From assembly GCF_001238275.1 (NCBI RefSeq), contig NZ_LGTB01000004.1, forward strand, positions 62,001 to 126,000: 64,000 bases of DNA, written 5' to 3'. The DNA is from Bradyrhizobium viridifuturi. Lineage in GTDB: Bacteria > Pseudomonadota > Alphaproteobacteria > Rhizobiales > Xanthobacteraceae. The position numbers were made by a program, and so were the translations under genes. Shown in pieces: positions 46,572 through 54,816 of this stretch; the first letter of the stretch is position 1, and every line of letters starts with the position of its first letter. A model generated the notes under the pieces. The model did no database searches, had not been told where the DNA came from, and worked only from the letters and a program-made list of their open reading frames with translations.

Positions 46572-47483
46572 ATGCGTTTGCCCGCCGTCCTCTTCGCTCT
46601 CACGCTCGCCGCGAGCCCCGTGGCGGCCGAGGAGTTGTCGGGCACGCTGCTGAAGATCAAGGAGACCAGGAAGGTCACGCTCGGCTTTCAGGAGGCGTCC
46701 GTTCCCTTCAGCTATCTCGACGACAGCCAGCGCCCGATCGGCTTTGCGCTCGATATCTGCATCAGGATCGTCGATGCCGTGAAGAAGGACCTCGGCATGC
46801 CCGACATCGCGGTCGACTACCTTCCCGTCACCTCGTCGAACCGTATCCCGCTGATGGTCAACGGCACGATCGACCTGCACTGCTCGGCGACCACCAACAG
46901 CGCGGATCGCCAGAAGCAGGTGACCTTCACCAACACGCACTTCCTGAGCGCAACGCGCTTTGCTGCCAAGAAATCGGCCGGCATCAATTCGATCGATGAC
47001 CTCAAGGGCAAGTCGGTCACCGCCGTTGCCGGCTCGGTGAACCTCACGCAGTTGATCAAGGTCAATACCGACCGCAAGCTCGGCATCAACGTGCTCCCGG
47101 CCAAGGACCAGGCCGAGGCGTTCCTGATGCTGGAGACCGATCGCGCCCAAGCCTATGCGCTCGATGACGTCCAGCTGGCGGTCGCGATTGCGCGGTCGAA
47201 GGAGCCCGCGCTCTACATGATCAGCGATGAGGCCTTCTCGAAGGCGGAGCCGTTTGGCATCATGCTGCGCCGGGAAGACGCGCCGTTCAAGGCGCTCGCC
47301 GACCGCGCCACCGCGGAGCTCTACAAGAGCCCCGAGATCGAGGTGATGTACAAGAAGTGGCTGGAGCAGCCGACCCCGCCAAAGGGCATCAACTACAACG
47401 TCCCGATGTCGCCGGCGCTGCGGATTGCGTTCAAGAATCCGAGCTCGAGCTACGATCCTGATGTGTATGAAGTTGGAAAGTAG
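46572..47483 (+). CDS. periplasmic amino-acid-type ABC transporter substrate-binding protein (GltI-like)
   Basis: 303 residues from the ATG at 46572 with AGGAG six bases upstream. A signal peptide (MRLPAVLFALTLAASPVAAE) precedes a SBP_bac_3 fold: KKVTLGFQEASVPFSYLDD, QRPIGFALDICIRIVDAVKK, LMVNGTIDLHCSATTNSADR, DDLKGKSVTAVAGSVNLTQL and EPFGIMLRREDAPFKALADR. The composition and order fit the glutamate/aspartate GltI group. No permease or ATPase gene is nearby, so it is an orphan or works with a transporter encoded elsewhere. It follows the tandem DUF2380 gene in the same direction. Confidence 0.88.
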   Translation: MRLPAVLFALTLAASPVAAEELSGTLLKIKETRKVTLGFQEASVPFSYLDDSQRPIGFALDICIRIVDAVKKDLGMPDIAVDYLPVTSSNRIPLMVNGTIDLHCSATTNSADRQKQVTFTNTHFLSATRFAAKKSAGINSIDDLKGKSVTAVAGSVNLTQLIKVNTDRKLGINVLPAKDQAEAFLMLETDRAQAYALDDVQLAVAIARSKEPALYMISDEAFSKAEPFGIMLRREDAPFKALADRATAELYKSPEIEVMYKKWLEQPTPPKGINYNVPMSPALRIAFKNPSSSYDPDVYEVGK

Positions 47484-47519
47484 CCACGTAGGGCGCGGCG
47501 AAGGCTTCGACCGTAGCAG

Positions 47520-48776
47520 TCACGGGTTGCCGAGTAGATCAAGTCTAGCAAGGAAGACAAGGTAGGCGAGCGCAACAATGGACAGCGCCACGGCGATCTG
47601 ATTGGTCCAATCGATGAAGGTCGCTTCGAACCTCGATTGGGGAACGGGCATCCGGATCACATACGTCTTTTGAGCTAGATCCGGGAGGAGGTCATGAGCC
47701 TCGGCAGCATCGTTCCTGTGTCTCCAGTAGGTGATGCGTTCCGCCAGAAATCTCTTTCCGGCAGGCGTCCACCTTGCCAGTGTCCCGGTGACTGGCTCCA
47801 TCAGCCCGTACTGCGTCAGAGCAAGAGCTGCCTGTTCGTTGGCGGACATCGCCAAAGTGTCCACGGTATCCGCGTCCGTCGACACGCCTTGGCCGCCAGC
47901 TGGTAAGCAATGGCGCGTCATCTCGACGAGAGCGCCCAGACAGGTCGCTTCTCCGGGGGGGACGTCGTCGGACATCAGCTCGTCCACATCGTCCTGATAG
48001 GGCGCATATTCGGCGGCCATCCGCTCTACCGAATCGACGAGGAGCCTCCTTCGGTCGGTCACGAAGCTCAACGCGTCAAGCCCGGGCCGTTCCGCAATAA
48101 CTGTGTCTCGCCATTCGTCAAACGTAAGAGCGGCCGGATCGTCACGCCGCGCGTGCCACAATCGCTCCGACAGCTCCTTGTTCTCAGGCTTCATCATCTC
48201 AAACTGATAGAGCCGGTTGGCTTCGGCGACGACGGCGCGCCAAGCATTGAAGAAGTAGTCGATGTCTTCCGGCACCGGGAATCTGGCTGCAACCTGATTC
48301 CGCAATTCGAGACTCATGCGGGAGTCTGAGAAGCCGAGCTTGTCGTAGACGTCGCGCATGTTGGTCCAGAACTGCGGCTGCTTCTCCTGAAGATGGACGA
48401 TCAGCTGGGCGATCTGTTCAGCGGACCAATCGACCGACCCGTTGGACCGTACACCACCGAGCTGTGGTGCGACCTCTCGAACGTAGGCCCAGTAATCGTG
48501 GAACCGCCGAGACCGGTTCTCCGGTTGCCACATCGAAAAATGCAGCGCGCGCTCGCTGGCAAAACGGAACGCGACCGCGCCGTCGCGGTAGTCTCTTCGC
48601 TGAAGTCCCGGCAACAGCTCTTCAAGGTGCGAGATGATGTGGTCGTGCATGGAGTTGGAGATAAAGCCGCGCTCGCTTTCGGACTGAACATAGGCGCGCC
48701 ATTCCGCCGGGTGACGTTCCTGATAGCTCGAAATAGCTTGAGCGAGTGTCAGATCGGACCAGTCGGTAGTTGCCAT
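47520..48776 (-). CDS. unrecognised 418-residue protein with a C-terminal membrane anchor
   Basis: I recognise no family. The sequence is acidic and helical, rich in Trp, Arg and Glu: it begins DLTLAQAISSYQERHPAEWR and contains repeated short blocks of the form hydrophobic-Gln-x-x-(H/Q)-P-x-x-(F/W) such as ISSYQERHPAEW and LIVHLQEKQPQFW, perhaps an internal duplication at about residues 15-100 and 115-240. A winged-helix-like stretch follows (ALALTQYGLMEPVTGTLARW, TPAGKRFLAERITYW). One hydrophobic helix (VALSIVALAYLVFLARLDLL) sits at the very end, giving a tail-anchored topology. The gene is slightly less GC-rich than its neighbours. A ribosome binding site is not obvious at 48776. Confidence 0.7.
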   Translation of the reverse strand: MATTDWSDLTLAQAISSYQERHPAEWRAYVQSESERGFISNSMHDHIISHLEELLPGLQRRDYRDGAVAFRFASERALHFSMWQPENRSRRFHDYWAYVREVAPQLGGVRSNGSVDWSAEQIAQLIVHLQEKQPQFWTNMRDVYDKLGFSDSRMSLELRNQVAARFPVPEDIDYFFNAWRAVVAEANRLYQFEMMKPENKELSERLWHARRDDPAALTFDEWRDTVIAERPGLDALSFVTDRRRLLVDSVERMAAEYAPYQDDVDELMSDDVPPGEATCLGALVEMTRHCLPAGGQGVSTDADTVDTLAMSANEQAALALTQYGLMEPVTGTLARWTPAGKRFLAERITYWRHRNDAAEAHDLLPDLAQKTYVIRMPVPQSRFEATFIDWTNQIAVALSIVALAYLVFLARLDLLGNP

Positions 48777-49109
48777 TGCCGCGAACCCGTTTCGTAGCGT
48801 CCGGACTTAGCTTGTGGCTGCCGAACATCCTGCCAAGGAATTGCCTAAAATTGCATACGCTCGTCACGGAAGCGCGCATGAGCGAAGCGACGTGCTGGTG
48901 CCGGCTGTGGCGAGCCAGGAATTCGTCCCGGATAGCTTTCGCTCATCCGGGCGACGTTTGCGTCGTCGGAAATTGATCACCGCGCCAAGCCTTCGATCTT
49001 TGGAACGGCATTTCGCGCGTAGGCCCAAAAACGAAATAGCGTCTCATATACATCGGCGGCTTTTCTCCTAAGCTTGCAGCGTTGTGATTGCTGATCAGGA
49101 GCTGCGCCG
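48777..49109. other. 333-base gap with a REP-like hairpin
   Basis: Contains the palindrome at 48927-48951 (see repeat entry) and a TTG start region for the next gene. Open frames in this stretch lack ribosome binding sites and recognisable products. Confidence 0.5.
48927..48951. repeat. REP-like palindrome
   Basis: CCCGGAT and ATCCGGG arms around AGCTTTCGCTC, with similar GAGCGAAGCG upstream at about 48885. The core resembles the hairpin between ctpA and the GGDEF-EAL gene (54789-54816), so both may belong to one dispersed family. Confidence 0.5.
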
Positions 49110-50125
49110 TTGACCGCGCCATTGTCCCTCTCTCGACGTTCTGCGCTCGGTGTGCTCGCCGGGAGCCTGGTCGCTGGCGGCGCCCGCGCCCAAACAGCGG
49201 CAGGCGCGGGCGCCGATCTCGGTGGCGTCACGCTGCGCATCGCGTATTACAAGGGCGGCTGGCGGCCGCTGCTGCAGGCCGCCGGCGAGGACAAGACGCC
49301 GTACCGGATCGAATGGAAGGAGCTCAACAATGGTGTGCTCCACATCGAGGCGCTGAACGGCGATGCGCTCGACATCGGGTCGGGCAGCGAGATTCCGGCG
49401 ATGTTCGCCGCGCGCCAGAATGCCAAGGTGCGCTTCATCGCCGTCACCCATGAGGATCTCAACATCCAGGTCACCGTGCGGCGAAGGATGCGCCGATCCG
49501 TTCGATCGCCGATCTCAAGGGAAAGCGCGTCGGCTATGTGCGCGCGACGACGGCGCATTACTTTCTTGCCAAGCAACTCGAGGAAGCAGGTCTTGGGTTT
49601 GGCGATATCGAGGCCATCAACCTGACGCCGTCGGACGGTTACACGGCGTTCGCCTCCGGCAAGCTCGATGCCTGGGCGATCTATGGCTACAATGGGCAAC
49701 TCGCCATCGCCAGGCAGGGCGCGCGCCTGCTCAAGACCGGCGTCGGCTATCTCTCGGGCAATTTCCCGATCTACGCCAATCCCAGGGCGGTCGACGAGCC
49801 GCTGCGCCATGCGGCGGTGAGCGACCTGTTGCTGCGGATCCAGCGCGCCTATGCGTTCGCCAACAAGAATTTTCCGGTCTATGCCGAGGCGCAGGTGGCC
49901 GAAACTCATCTGCCATTGCAGGACATTCTCGACCAGTTCGCCCGTCGCAGCGACGACTTCTCGCTCGCCGGCGTGACGCCTGACGTGCCGGAGACACACC
50001 AGAAGGTCGCCGACACCTTCCTCAAGCTCGGTGTGCTCGATCAGCGCACCGAGGTCGGAAAATTCTGGGACACGAGTTTCAACGATGCGATCGTCGCGGG
50101 CGCGGCCAGCCTCGCGCGGATCTGA
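49110..50125 (+). CDS. NMT1/SsuA-like ABC transporter substrate-binding protein with Tat-type signal (one-base frameshift near 49479)
   Basis: Starts at a TTG at 49110 with AGGAG eight bases upstream. The N-terminus LSRRSALGVLAGSLVAGGAR has twin arginines and looks like a Tat signal. The binding protein reads VTLRIAYYKGGWRPLLQAAG, YRIEWKELNNGVLHIEALNG and FAARQNAKVRFIAVTHEDLN. The frame breaks at GTGCGGCG; one more G restores VAAKDAPIRSIADLKGKRVG and joins RATTAHYFLAKQLEEAGLGF to DTSFNDAIVAGAASLARI. Corrected length is about 338 residues. Aliphatic sulfonates, taurine or nitrate-type ligands are the usual range. No permease or ATPase is adjacent. Confidence 0.85.
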
Positions 50126-50142
50126 CGTAGGTCATGCGCGCG

Positions 50143-50158
50143 TAGCCCATTTGGGCTA
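50143..50158. other. short hairpin after the substrate-binding protein gene
   Basis: Seven-base perfect arms TAGCCCA / TGGGCTA with a two-base loop, 17 bases after the stop; no T-run. Possible weak terminator. Confidence 0.35.
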
Positions 50159-50545
50159 GGGACCGGCGCCCACATTGATGCGCGGTTCCCGCACGATCGG
50201 TGCACAACTCCGTCCATCATGTTCCCAAATGCGTGGAACTCGAACATTTACGGCCCCAGCATGACGACTGGGGCCGCAGGAGGTGTTGTGTGCCTCTGGG
50301 GCAATGATTCAGAGCACGGCCACTGAACGGCACACAGCGGCGAAGGTTCCAGCCGGCCACGGCGGTGCCGTGCTGCCATGCGGACCGGAAAGGTTGCATG
50401 CGGCGCCTCGCGCCGTATCATGATGACGTCGATTGACCCGAATGGCATGCGGGCTTGGTAGACGATCCCGGCACCGGTCTCTCGGCGCCACATTCTGCTT
50501 GCAGCTGATTTCCCAGGCTGTGCCGATTGCTGTTCGGAGCTGACA

Positions 50546-50695
50546 TTGAATCACGACACATTGGCCAAGCTCACTGTCACCATCATTGTCCTGGTCGCGC
50601 TGCTGATGTGGCGCATCGGCGACCAGAAGAAGGCGATTGCCTGCGGAACGAGTTGCCCGACGGACGTGTCGGCGAACCGGAAACCCGCGCAGTAG
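50546..50695 (+). CDS. 49-residue predicted single-helix membrane protein
   Basis: TTG start at 50546 with GGAG six bases upstream. The product reads MNHDTLAKLTVTIIVLVALL then MWRIGDQKKAIACGTSCPTD and a short Lys/Asn tail. One membrane helix (about residues 8-24) is followed by a basic region and two Cys spaced three residues apart (C33-G-T-S-C37). I know no family. It is convergent with the rhomboid protease gene, whose stop lies 84 bases further on. Confidence 0.45.
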   Translation: MNHDTLAKLTVTIIVLVALLMWRIGDQKKAIACGTSCPTDVSANRKPAQ

Positions 50696-50778
50696 GATCG
50701 GAGCGGCGCGAATCAGCGACGCTTTCAGGCCCGCGCGGCATCCGGCGGCGGCCGGTTCGGGCAGCGCGGTCGCGCCAT

Positions 50779-51876
50779 TCAGAGCCCGTGACGGCGGTTG
50801 CGCTCGGCGCGCAGCGAGCTGCCGACGAAGCCGACGTCCTCGATCCCGCGGTGGATTTCCTTTGAGCAGAGTAGCAACGTCAGCGCGGCGGCGCCGATGG
50901 CGACCAGTGCGGTGACCAGCACGGGATTGCCGCAGAATGCGTCGAGCAGGTTGTCGAGCGGCGCGGGACCGCCTGGTCGGCGCGCAACGCAGACCGACAT
51001 TGCCGCCAGCGCCCGGCCGCCGAGCGCCACAGAGCCCGCGTTGGCGCAGGCCAGCGCGATGATGACGGCAGCGAGGCCCTTCCTGATCGACAGCGCGAGA
51101 TCGACCAGCTTGATCACGGCGCAACATGCGACGACAAAGCCTGCGGCGACGATCCATCTCGGTAAGCTCGGCGCCAGGTTCTGCGCCCAGGCGGCCCACA
51201 CAAAGAACGCCGCCACGCCGGCGAGCAGGGCGAGATTGACCTTCACGGCCTCCGGAAACCGGCAGCGCAGCAGATGCGCGTTGAGCTTCTCGACGAGGTC
51301 GAGCAGCGCGCAAACAATCAGGCCCGCGGCGAAGCCGCCGAGATGCACGCCCCAGTCGATTCGCGAATTGCTGATCGCGAGCGCAATGTTCAGCCCGATG
51401 TTGATGGCGAAGAAGTCGAAGCGGACATCGAGCTTGCCGAGGATCCACAGGCAGAGCAAAGCGCCGAGAATGCCCGAGGTAGCGCCGGAGGCGCCGACCG
51501 TGAGATAGGGCGTGGCGTGGGTCGCATTGCCGACGATGGCGCCGAACACCATCGCGCAGAAATAGATGATGACGAAGTAGGCCGGCCCGACCCGACGCTC
51601 GAGATGCCCGCCCCACAGCACGAGACACAGCATGTTGGTGGCGAGATGAATAAAGCTGACGTGCAGGAAGCCGTAGGCGAACAGCCGCCAATATTCGTGC
51701 CGTGCCAATGCGGCCGTGTACATTCCGCCATAGCGGAACAGCAGCACCGCCGGCGCCGATGCGCCGCCGGCCTGGATGAAGCAGAACCCCGATGCCAGAA
51801 CGGTCAGCGTCATCAGCGTGTAGACCGCCGCATGGGGTATCTCGAAGAGGCGGGGATTTGTGCGGTTTGTGGCCAT
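50779..51876 (-). CDS. rhomboid-family intramembrane serine protease
   Basis: 365 residues from the ATG at 51876 (MATNRTNPRLFEIPHAAVYT); longer frames add a non-conserved extension. The catalytic Ser is S130 in VGASGATSGILGALLC and the His is H178 in IDWGVHLGGFAAG. The supporting HVSFIHLATNM block with N81 is also present. Six or more membrane helices form the rhomboid core, and a C-terminal region of about 130 residues with two to three further helices follows. It cleaves membrane protein substrates; targets are unknown. Confidence 0.9.
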   Translation of the reverse strand: MATNRTNPRLFEIPHAAVYTLMTLTVLASGFCFIQAGGASAPAVLLFRYGGMYTAALARHEYWRLFAYGFLHVSFIHLATNMLCLVLWGGHLERRVGPAYFVIIYFCAMVFGAIVGNATHATPYLTVGASGATSGILGALLCLWILGKLDVRFDFFAINIGLNIALAISNSRIDWGVHLGGFAAGLIVCALLDLVEKLNAHLLRCRFPEAVKVNLALLAGVAAFFVWAAWAQNLAPSLPRWIVAAGFVVACCAVIKLVDLALSIRKGLAAVIIALACANAGSVALGGRALAAMSVCVARRPGGPAPLDNLLDAFCGNPVLVTALVAIGAAALTLLLCSKEIHRGIEDVGFVGSSLRAERNRRHGL

Positions 51877-52049
51877 TGTCACAGCCGGGAGGGAAGGTTC
51901 CGCAGCGTAGCGAACCGGTTTGAGGAATGCCACTCCCGCGTGCAAGGTCCCGGCCGTGCCTCTATCGGCCATCGCGCGGCGCGTATATCGTCGCTGGGAA
52001 AGCCAAGATCGGTCCGGCGCGCCGGGTAACGACGTTCTGCGAGGAAGCG

Positions 52050-53242
52050 ATGTCCGACATGCTGCTGTTTTCGCCGATGACCATCCGCGGCGTTACGCTG
52101 AAGAACCGCATCGTGGTGCCGCCGATGCATCAGTATTCGGCCGAGAAGGGCTTTCCGACCGACTGGCATCTGATGAATGCCGGCAAGTTCGCCGCCGGCG
52201 GTGCCGGTCTCGTGATCGTCGAATCGACCAAGGTCGAGCGCCGCGGCTGCGGAACGATCGGCGATCTCGGCATCTGGGACGACAAGTTCATAGCGCCGCT
52301 CAGCCGTGTCGCGGGCTTCATCAAGCAGCAGAACGCGGTCGCCGGCATCCAGCTCGGCCATTCCGGCCGCAAGGCGCGTGCAAGCCGCCCCTGGGAGGGC
52401 GATCGTCCACTCGAACGGAGCGCCGAGATCGAGGATTGGGATGCCTGGACACCGGTGGCGCCGAGCGCGATCGCCCACAGCGAGCGCTGGCCCGTGCCTC
52501 GGGCGCTTGAGACGCAGGAGGTGAAGGACCTCGTCGCGGCCTGGGGGCAGGCGGCACGGCGCGCGCACGAGGCCGGCTTCGACGTGCTCGAACTGCACGG
52601 TGCCCATGGCTATCTCGTGCACGAATTCCTCTCCGAGCGCTCCAACCAGCGCAGCGACCAGTATGGCGGCTCGGAAGCCAACCGGATGCGCTTCCTGATC
52701 GAGGTGACCGAGGCCGTGCGCGCGCACTGGCCGGATCACAAGCCGCTGTTCGTGCGGCTGTCGGTCGAGGACAATGCCGGCTGGGGTCCGGAGCAGAGCG
52801 CCCGGCTGGCGAGCATCCTGAAGGCCAAGGGGGTCGACGTGATCGACTGCTCGTCGGGCGGAATCAGCGAGATGGCGCCGATTCTCGGCAAGGAGATCAA
52901 ATACAACTATCAGGTGCCGCTGGCGGAATATGTCCGCGCCCATGCCGATATCATGACCATGGCGGTCGCCTGATCATCCATGGTGACCAGGCCGAGCAGA
53001 TCCTGCGCGACAAACAAGCAGATTTGATCGCGATCGGCCGGGAAATCCTCAATAACCCCAACTGGCCGATGGATGCGGCATTGAAACTCGGGGTTGAAGG
53101 GCCATTTCGCAATGTTCCTCCGCAGTTTGGCTATTGGCTGGGCACCCGGGCCAAGCGCGGATTCGGGACCCGGCCGTCGACCTGGCAGAACGGGTTGCGG
53201 GAGCCTGGGCCAGAGGCCGACCGGGAGCTGACATCAGACTGA
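52050..53242 (+). CDS. NADH:flavin oxidoreductase, Old Yellow Enzyme family (one-base frameshift near 52968)
   Basis: FMN-dependent TIM barrel enzyme of the YqjM-like class. It starts MSDMLLFSPMTIRGVTLKNR; GAGGAAG precedes the ATG. Other blocks: IVVPPMHQYSAEKGFPTDWH, GIQLGHSGRKARASRPWEG (His/Arg near FMN), FDVLELHGAHGYLVHEFLSE and RSNQRSDQYGGSEANRMRFL. The written frame stops at 52973 after TMAVA. Adding one G gives MAVGLIIHGDQAEQILRDKQ and reaches ADLIAIGREILNNPNWPMDA, the conserved C-terminal FMN-binding part, ending at 53242. Corrected length is about 397 residues. Substrate unknown; alkene reductions are typical. Confidence 0.9.
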
Positions 53243-53277
53243 TTTGGTGCTGACTAAGTTGTTGATTTGGCACTGAC
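53240..53277. repeat. 15-base direct repeat
   Basis: TGATTTGGTGCTGAC (53240-53254) and TGATTTGGCACTGAC (53263-53277), two mismatches, eight bases apart, straddling the end of the oxidoreductase gene. Confidence 0.5.
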
Positions 53278-53422
53278 CAGGGCATCGTGACAGGACCGTA
53301 ATGGTCCGGTGGCAAGGCGGCCTTGATCCGACCAAAAATCCGTTGTGTGGTGCCCCGCGTCGGGGTGAGGTGGGCCGTATGTTGCGAAACGTTGCCGGCC
53401 GCTAGCGAAGGGATCACGGACA

Positions 53423-54775
53423 ATGCGCAAACATGTTGGCTTCTTCCTCGGGACGGTTGCGGGTGCGTGTCTCACCCTGCTCGTGGCCTCGCCGCAGGGG
53501 GCGCATCTGTTCGCCGTCGCCAATGCCGCCGCGCATTCCGACAACACCTATTCGCAGCTCAACCTGTTCGGCGAGGTGTTCGAGAAGGTCAAGACCGACT
53601 ACGTCGAGAAGCCCGAGGACTCCAAGCTGGTCGAGGGCGCGATCAACGGCATGATCTCCTCGCTCGATCCGCACTCCCGCTACATGAACGAGAAGGGCTG
53701 GGCGGAGATGCAGGAGACCACGCATGGCGAGTTCGGCGGGCTCGGCATCGAGGTCACCATGGAGGACGGCTTCGTCAAGGTAGTGGCCCCGATCGACGAC
53801 ACGCCGGCCTCGCGTGCCGGCATCATGTCGGGCGACGTGATCACCTCGATCGACGATGAGCAGATCCAGGGCCTGACGCTCGACCAGGCCGTCAACAAGA
53901 TGAAGGGCGCGCCCAACAGCTCGATCCGGCTGAAGATCGTCCGCAAGGACGCCGACAAGCCGATCGAGCTCTCGATCACCCGCGAGATCATCCGCGTCCG
54001 CCCGGTGAAGTATCACGTCGAGGGCGGCGACATCGGCTATATCCGCATCACCTCGTTCAACGAGCAGACCACCGAGGGCCTGCGCAAGGCGATCGGCGAG
54101 ATCCAGAAGGAAGTCCCGCAGGACAAGCTCGCCGGCTATGTCGTCGATCTCCGCAACAATCCGGGCGGCCTGCTCGACCAGGCGGTGTCGGTGACCTCGA
54201 CGCTGATGCAGCGGGGCGAGGTGGTCTCGACCCGCGGCCGCAATCCGGAAGAGACCCAGCGCTTCACCGCCCATGGCGGCGACATGACCAAGGGCAAGCC
54301 GCTCGTGGTGCTGATCAACGGCGGTTCGGCTTCGGCCTCGGAGATCGTGGCCGGTGCGCTGCACGACCACAAGCGCGCGACCCTGATCGGCACCCGTTCG
54401 TTCGGCAAGGGCTCGGTGCAGACCATCATTCCGCTCGGCGCCGGCAACGGCGCGCTGGCGCTGACCACGGCGCGCTACTTCACGCCATCAGGCCATTCGA
54501 TCCAGGCGCTCGGCATCAAGCCCGACATCGAGGTGCTGCAGGACGTGCCGGACGAGTTCAAGACCCGCTCCGAACTCAAGGGCGAGGCCTCGATGCGCGG
54601 CCATCTCGCCGCCGAGGGCGCCGAGCAGACCGGCTCGCAGTCCTACGTGCCGCCGGACGAGAAGAACGACAAGGCGCTGGCGGCGGCCTTCAAGCAGCTG
54701 CGCGGCGTCACTGTCAACGCCGACGCCAAGAACGCCGACACCAAGGCCGCGCAGAAGCGGCCGGTGCCGAACTAG
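53423..54775 (+). CDS. ctpA: carboxyl-terminal processing protease (S41 family)
   Basis: 450 residues. A signal/anchor segment (RKHVGFFLGTVAGACLTLLV) precedes a helical region and a PDZ domain (about residues 85-170: FGGLGIEVTMEDGFVKVVAP). The protease core contains GGDIGYIRITSFNEQTTEGL and YVVDLRNNPGGLLDQAVSV. The Ser-Lys dyad is visible as the Ser near 304 in INGGSASASEIVAGAL and the Lys near 329 in SFGKGSVQTIIPL. A long C-terminal tail is rich in Ala, Asp and Lys. It processes periplasmic proteins and is linked to cell envelope maintenance. It is convergent with the GGDEF-EAL gene. Confidence 0.95.
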   Translation: MRKHVGFFLGTVAGACLTLLVASPQGAHLFAVANAAAHSDNTYSQLNLFGEVFEKVKTDYVEKPEDSKLVEGAINGMISSLDPHSRYMNEKGWAEMQETTHGEFGGLGIEVTMEDGFVKVVAPIDDTPASRAGIMSGDVITSIDDEQIQGLTLDQAVNKMKGAPNSSIRLKIVRKDADKPIELSITREIIRVRPVKYHVEGGDIGYIRITSFNEQTTEGLRKAIGEIQKEVPQDKLAGYVVDLRNNPGGLLDQAVSVTSTLMQRGEVVSTRGRNPEETQRFTAHGGDMTKGKPLVVLINGGSASASEIVAGALHDHKRATLIGTRSFGKGSVQTIIPLGAGNGALALTTARYFTPSGHSIQALGIKPDIEVLQDVPDEFKTRSELKGEASMRGHLAAEGAEQTGSQSYVPPDEKNDKALAAAFKQLRGVTVNADAKNADTKAAQKRPVPN

Positions 54776-54788
54776 GCGCTGGTGCGGG

Positions 54789-54816
54789 TAGCCCGGGTTG
54801 AGCTAAATCCGGGCTA
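54789..54816. terminator. bidirectional hairpin between convergent ctpA and the GGDEF-EAL gene
   Basis: Perfect eight-base arms TAGCCCGG / CCGGGCTA with a 12-base loop, 13 bases after ctpA and directly before the opposing stop. No strong T-run. Its sequence resembles the REP-like palindrome at 48927-48951, so it may be a captured repeat acting as terminator. Confidence 0.5.

Larger units (their letters stand above)
50126..50778. other. 653-base stretch with hairpins and one small gene
   Basis: Holds the hairpin at 50143-50158, a second perfect nine-base hairpin at 50251-50276 (CGGCCCCAG / CTGGGGCCG, eight-base loop) and the small gene at 50546-50695. The remainder (50277-50540) shows no recognisable product. 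Confidence 0.5.
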
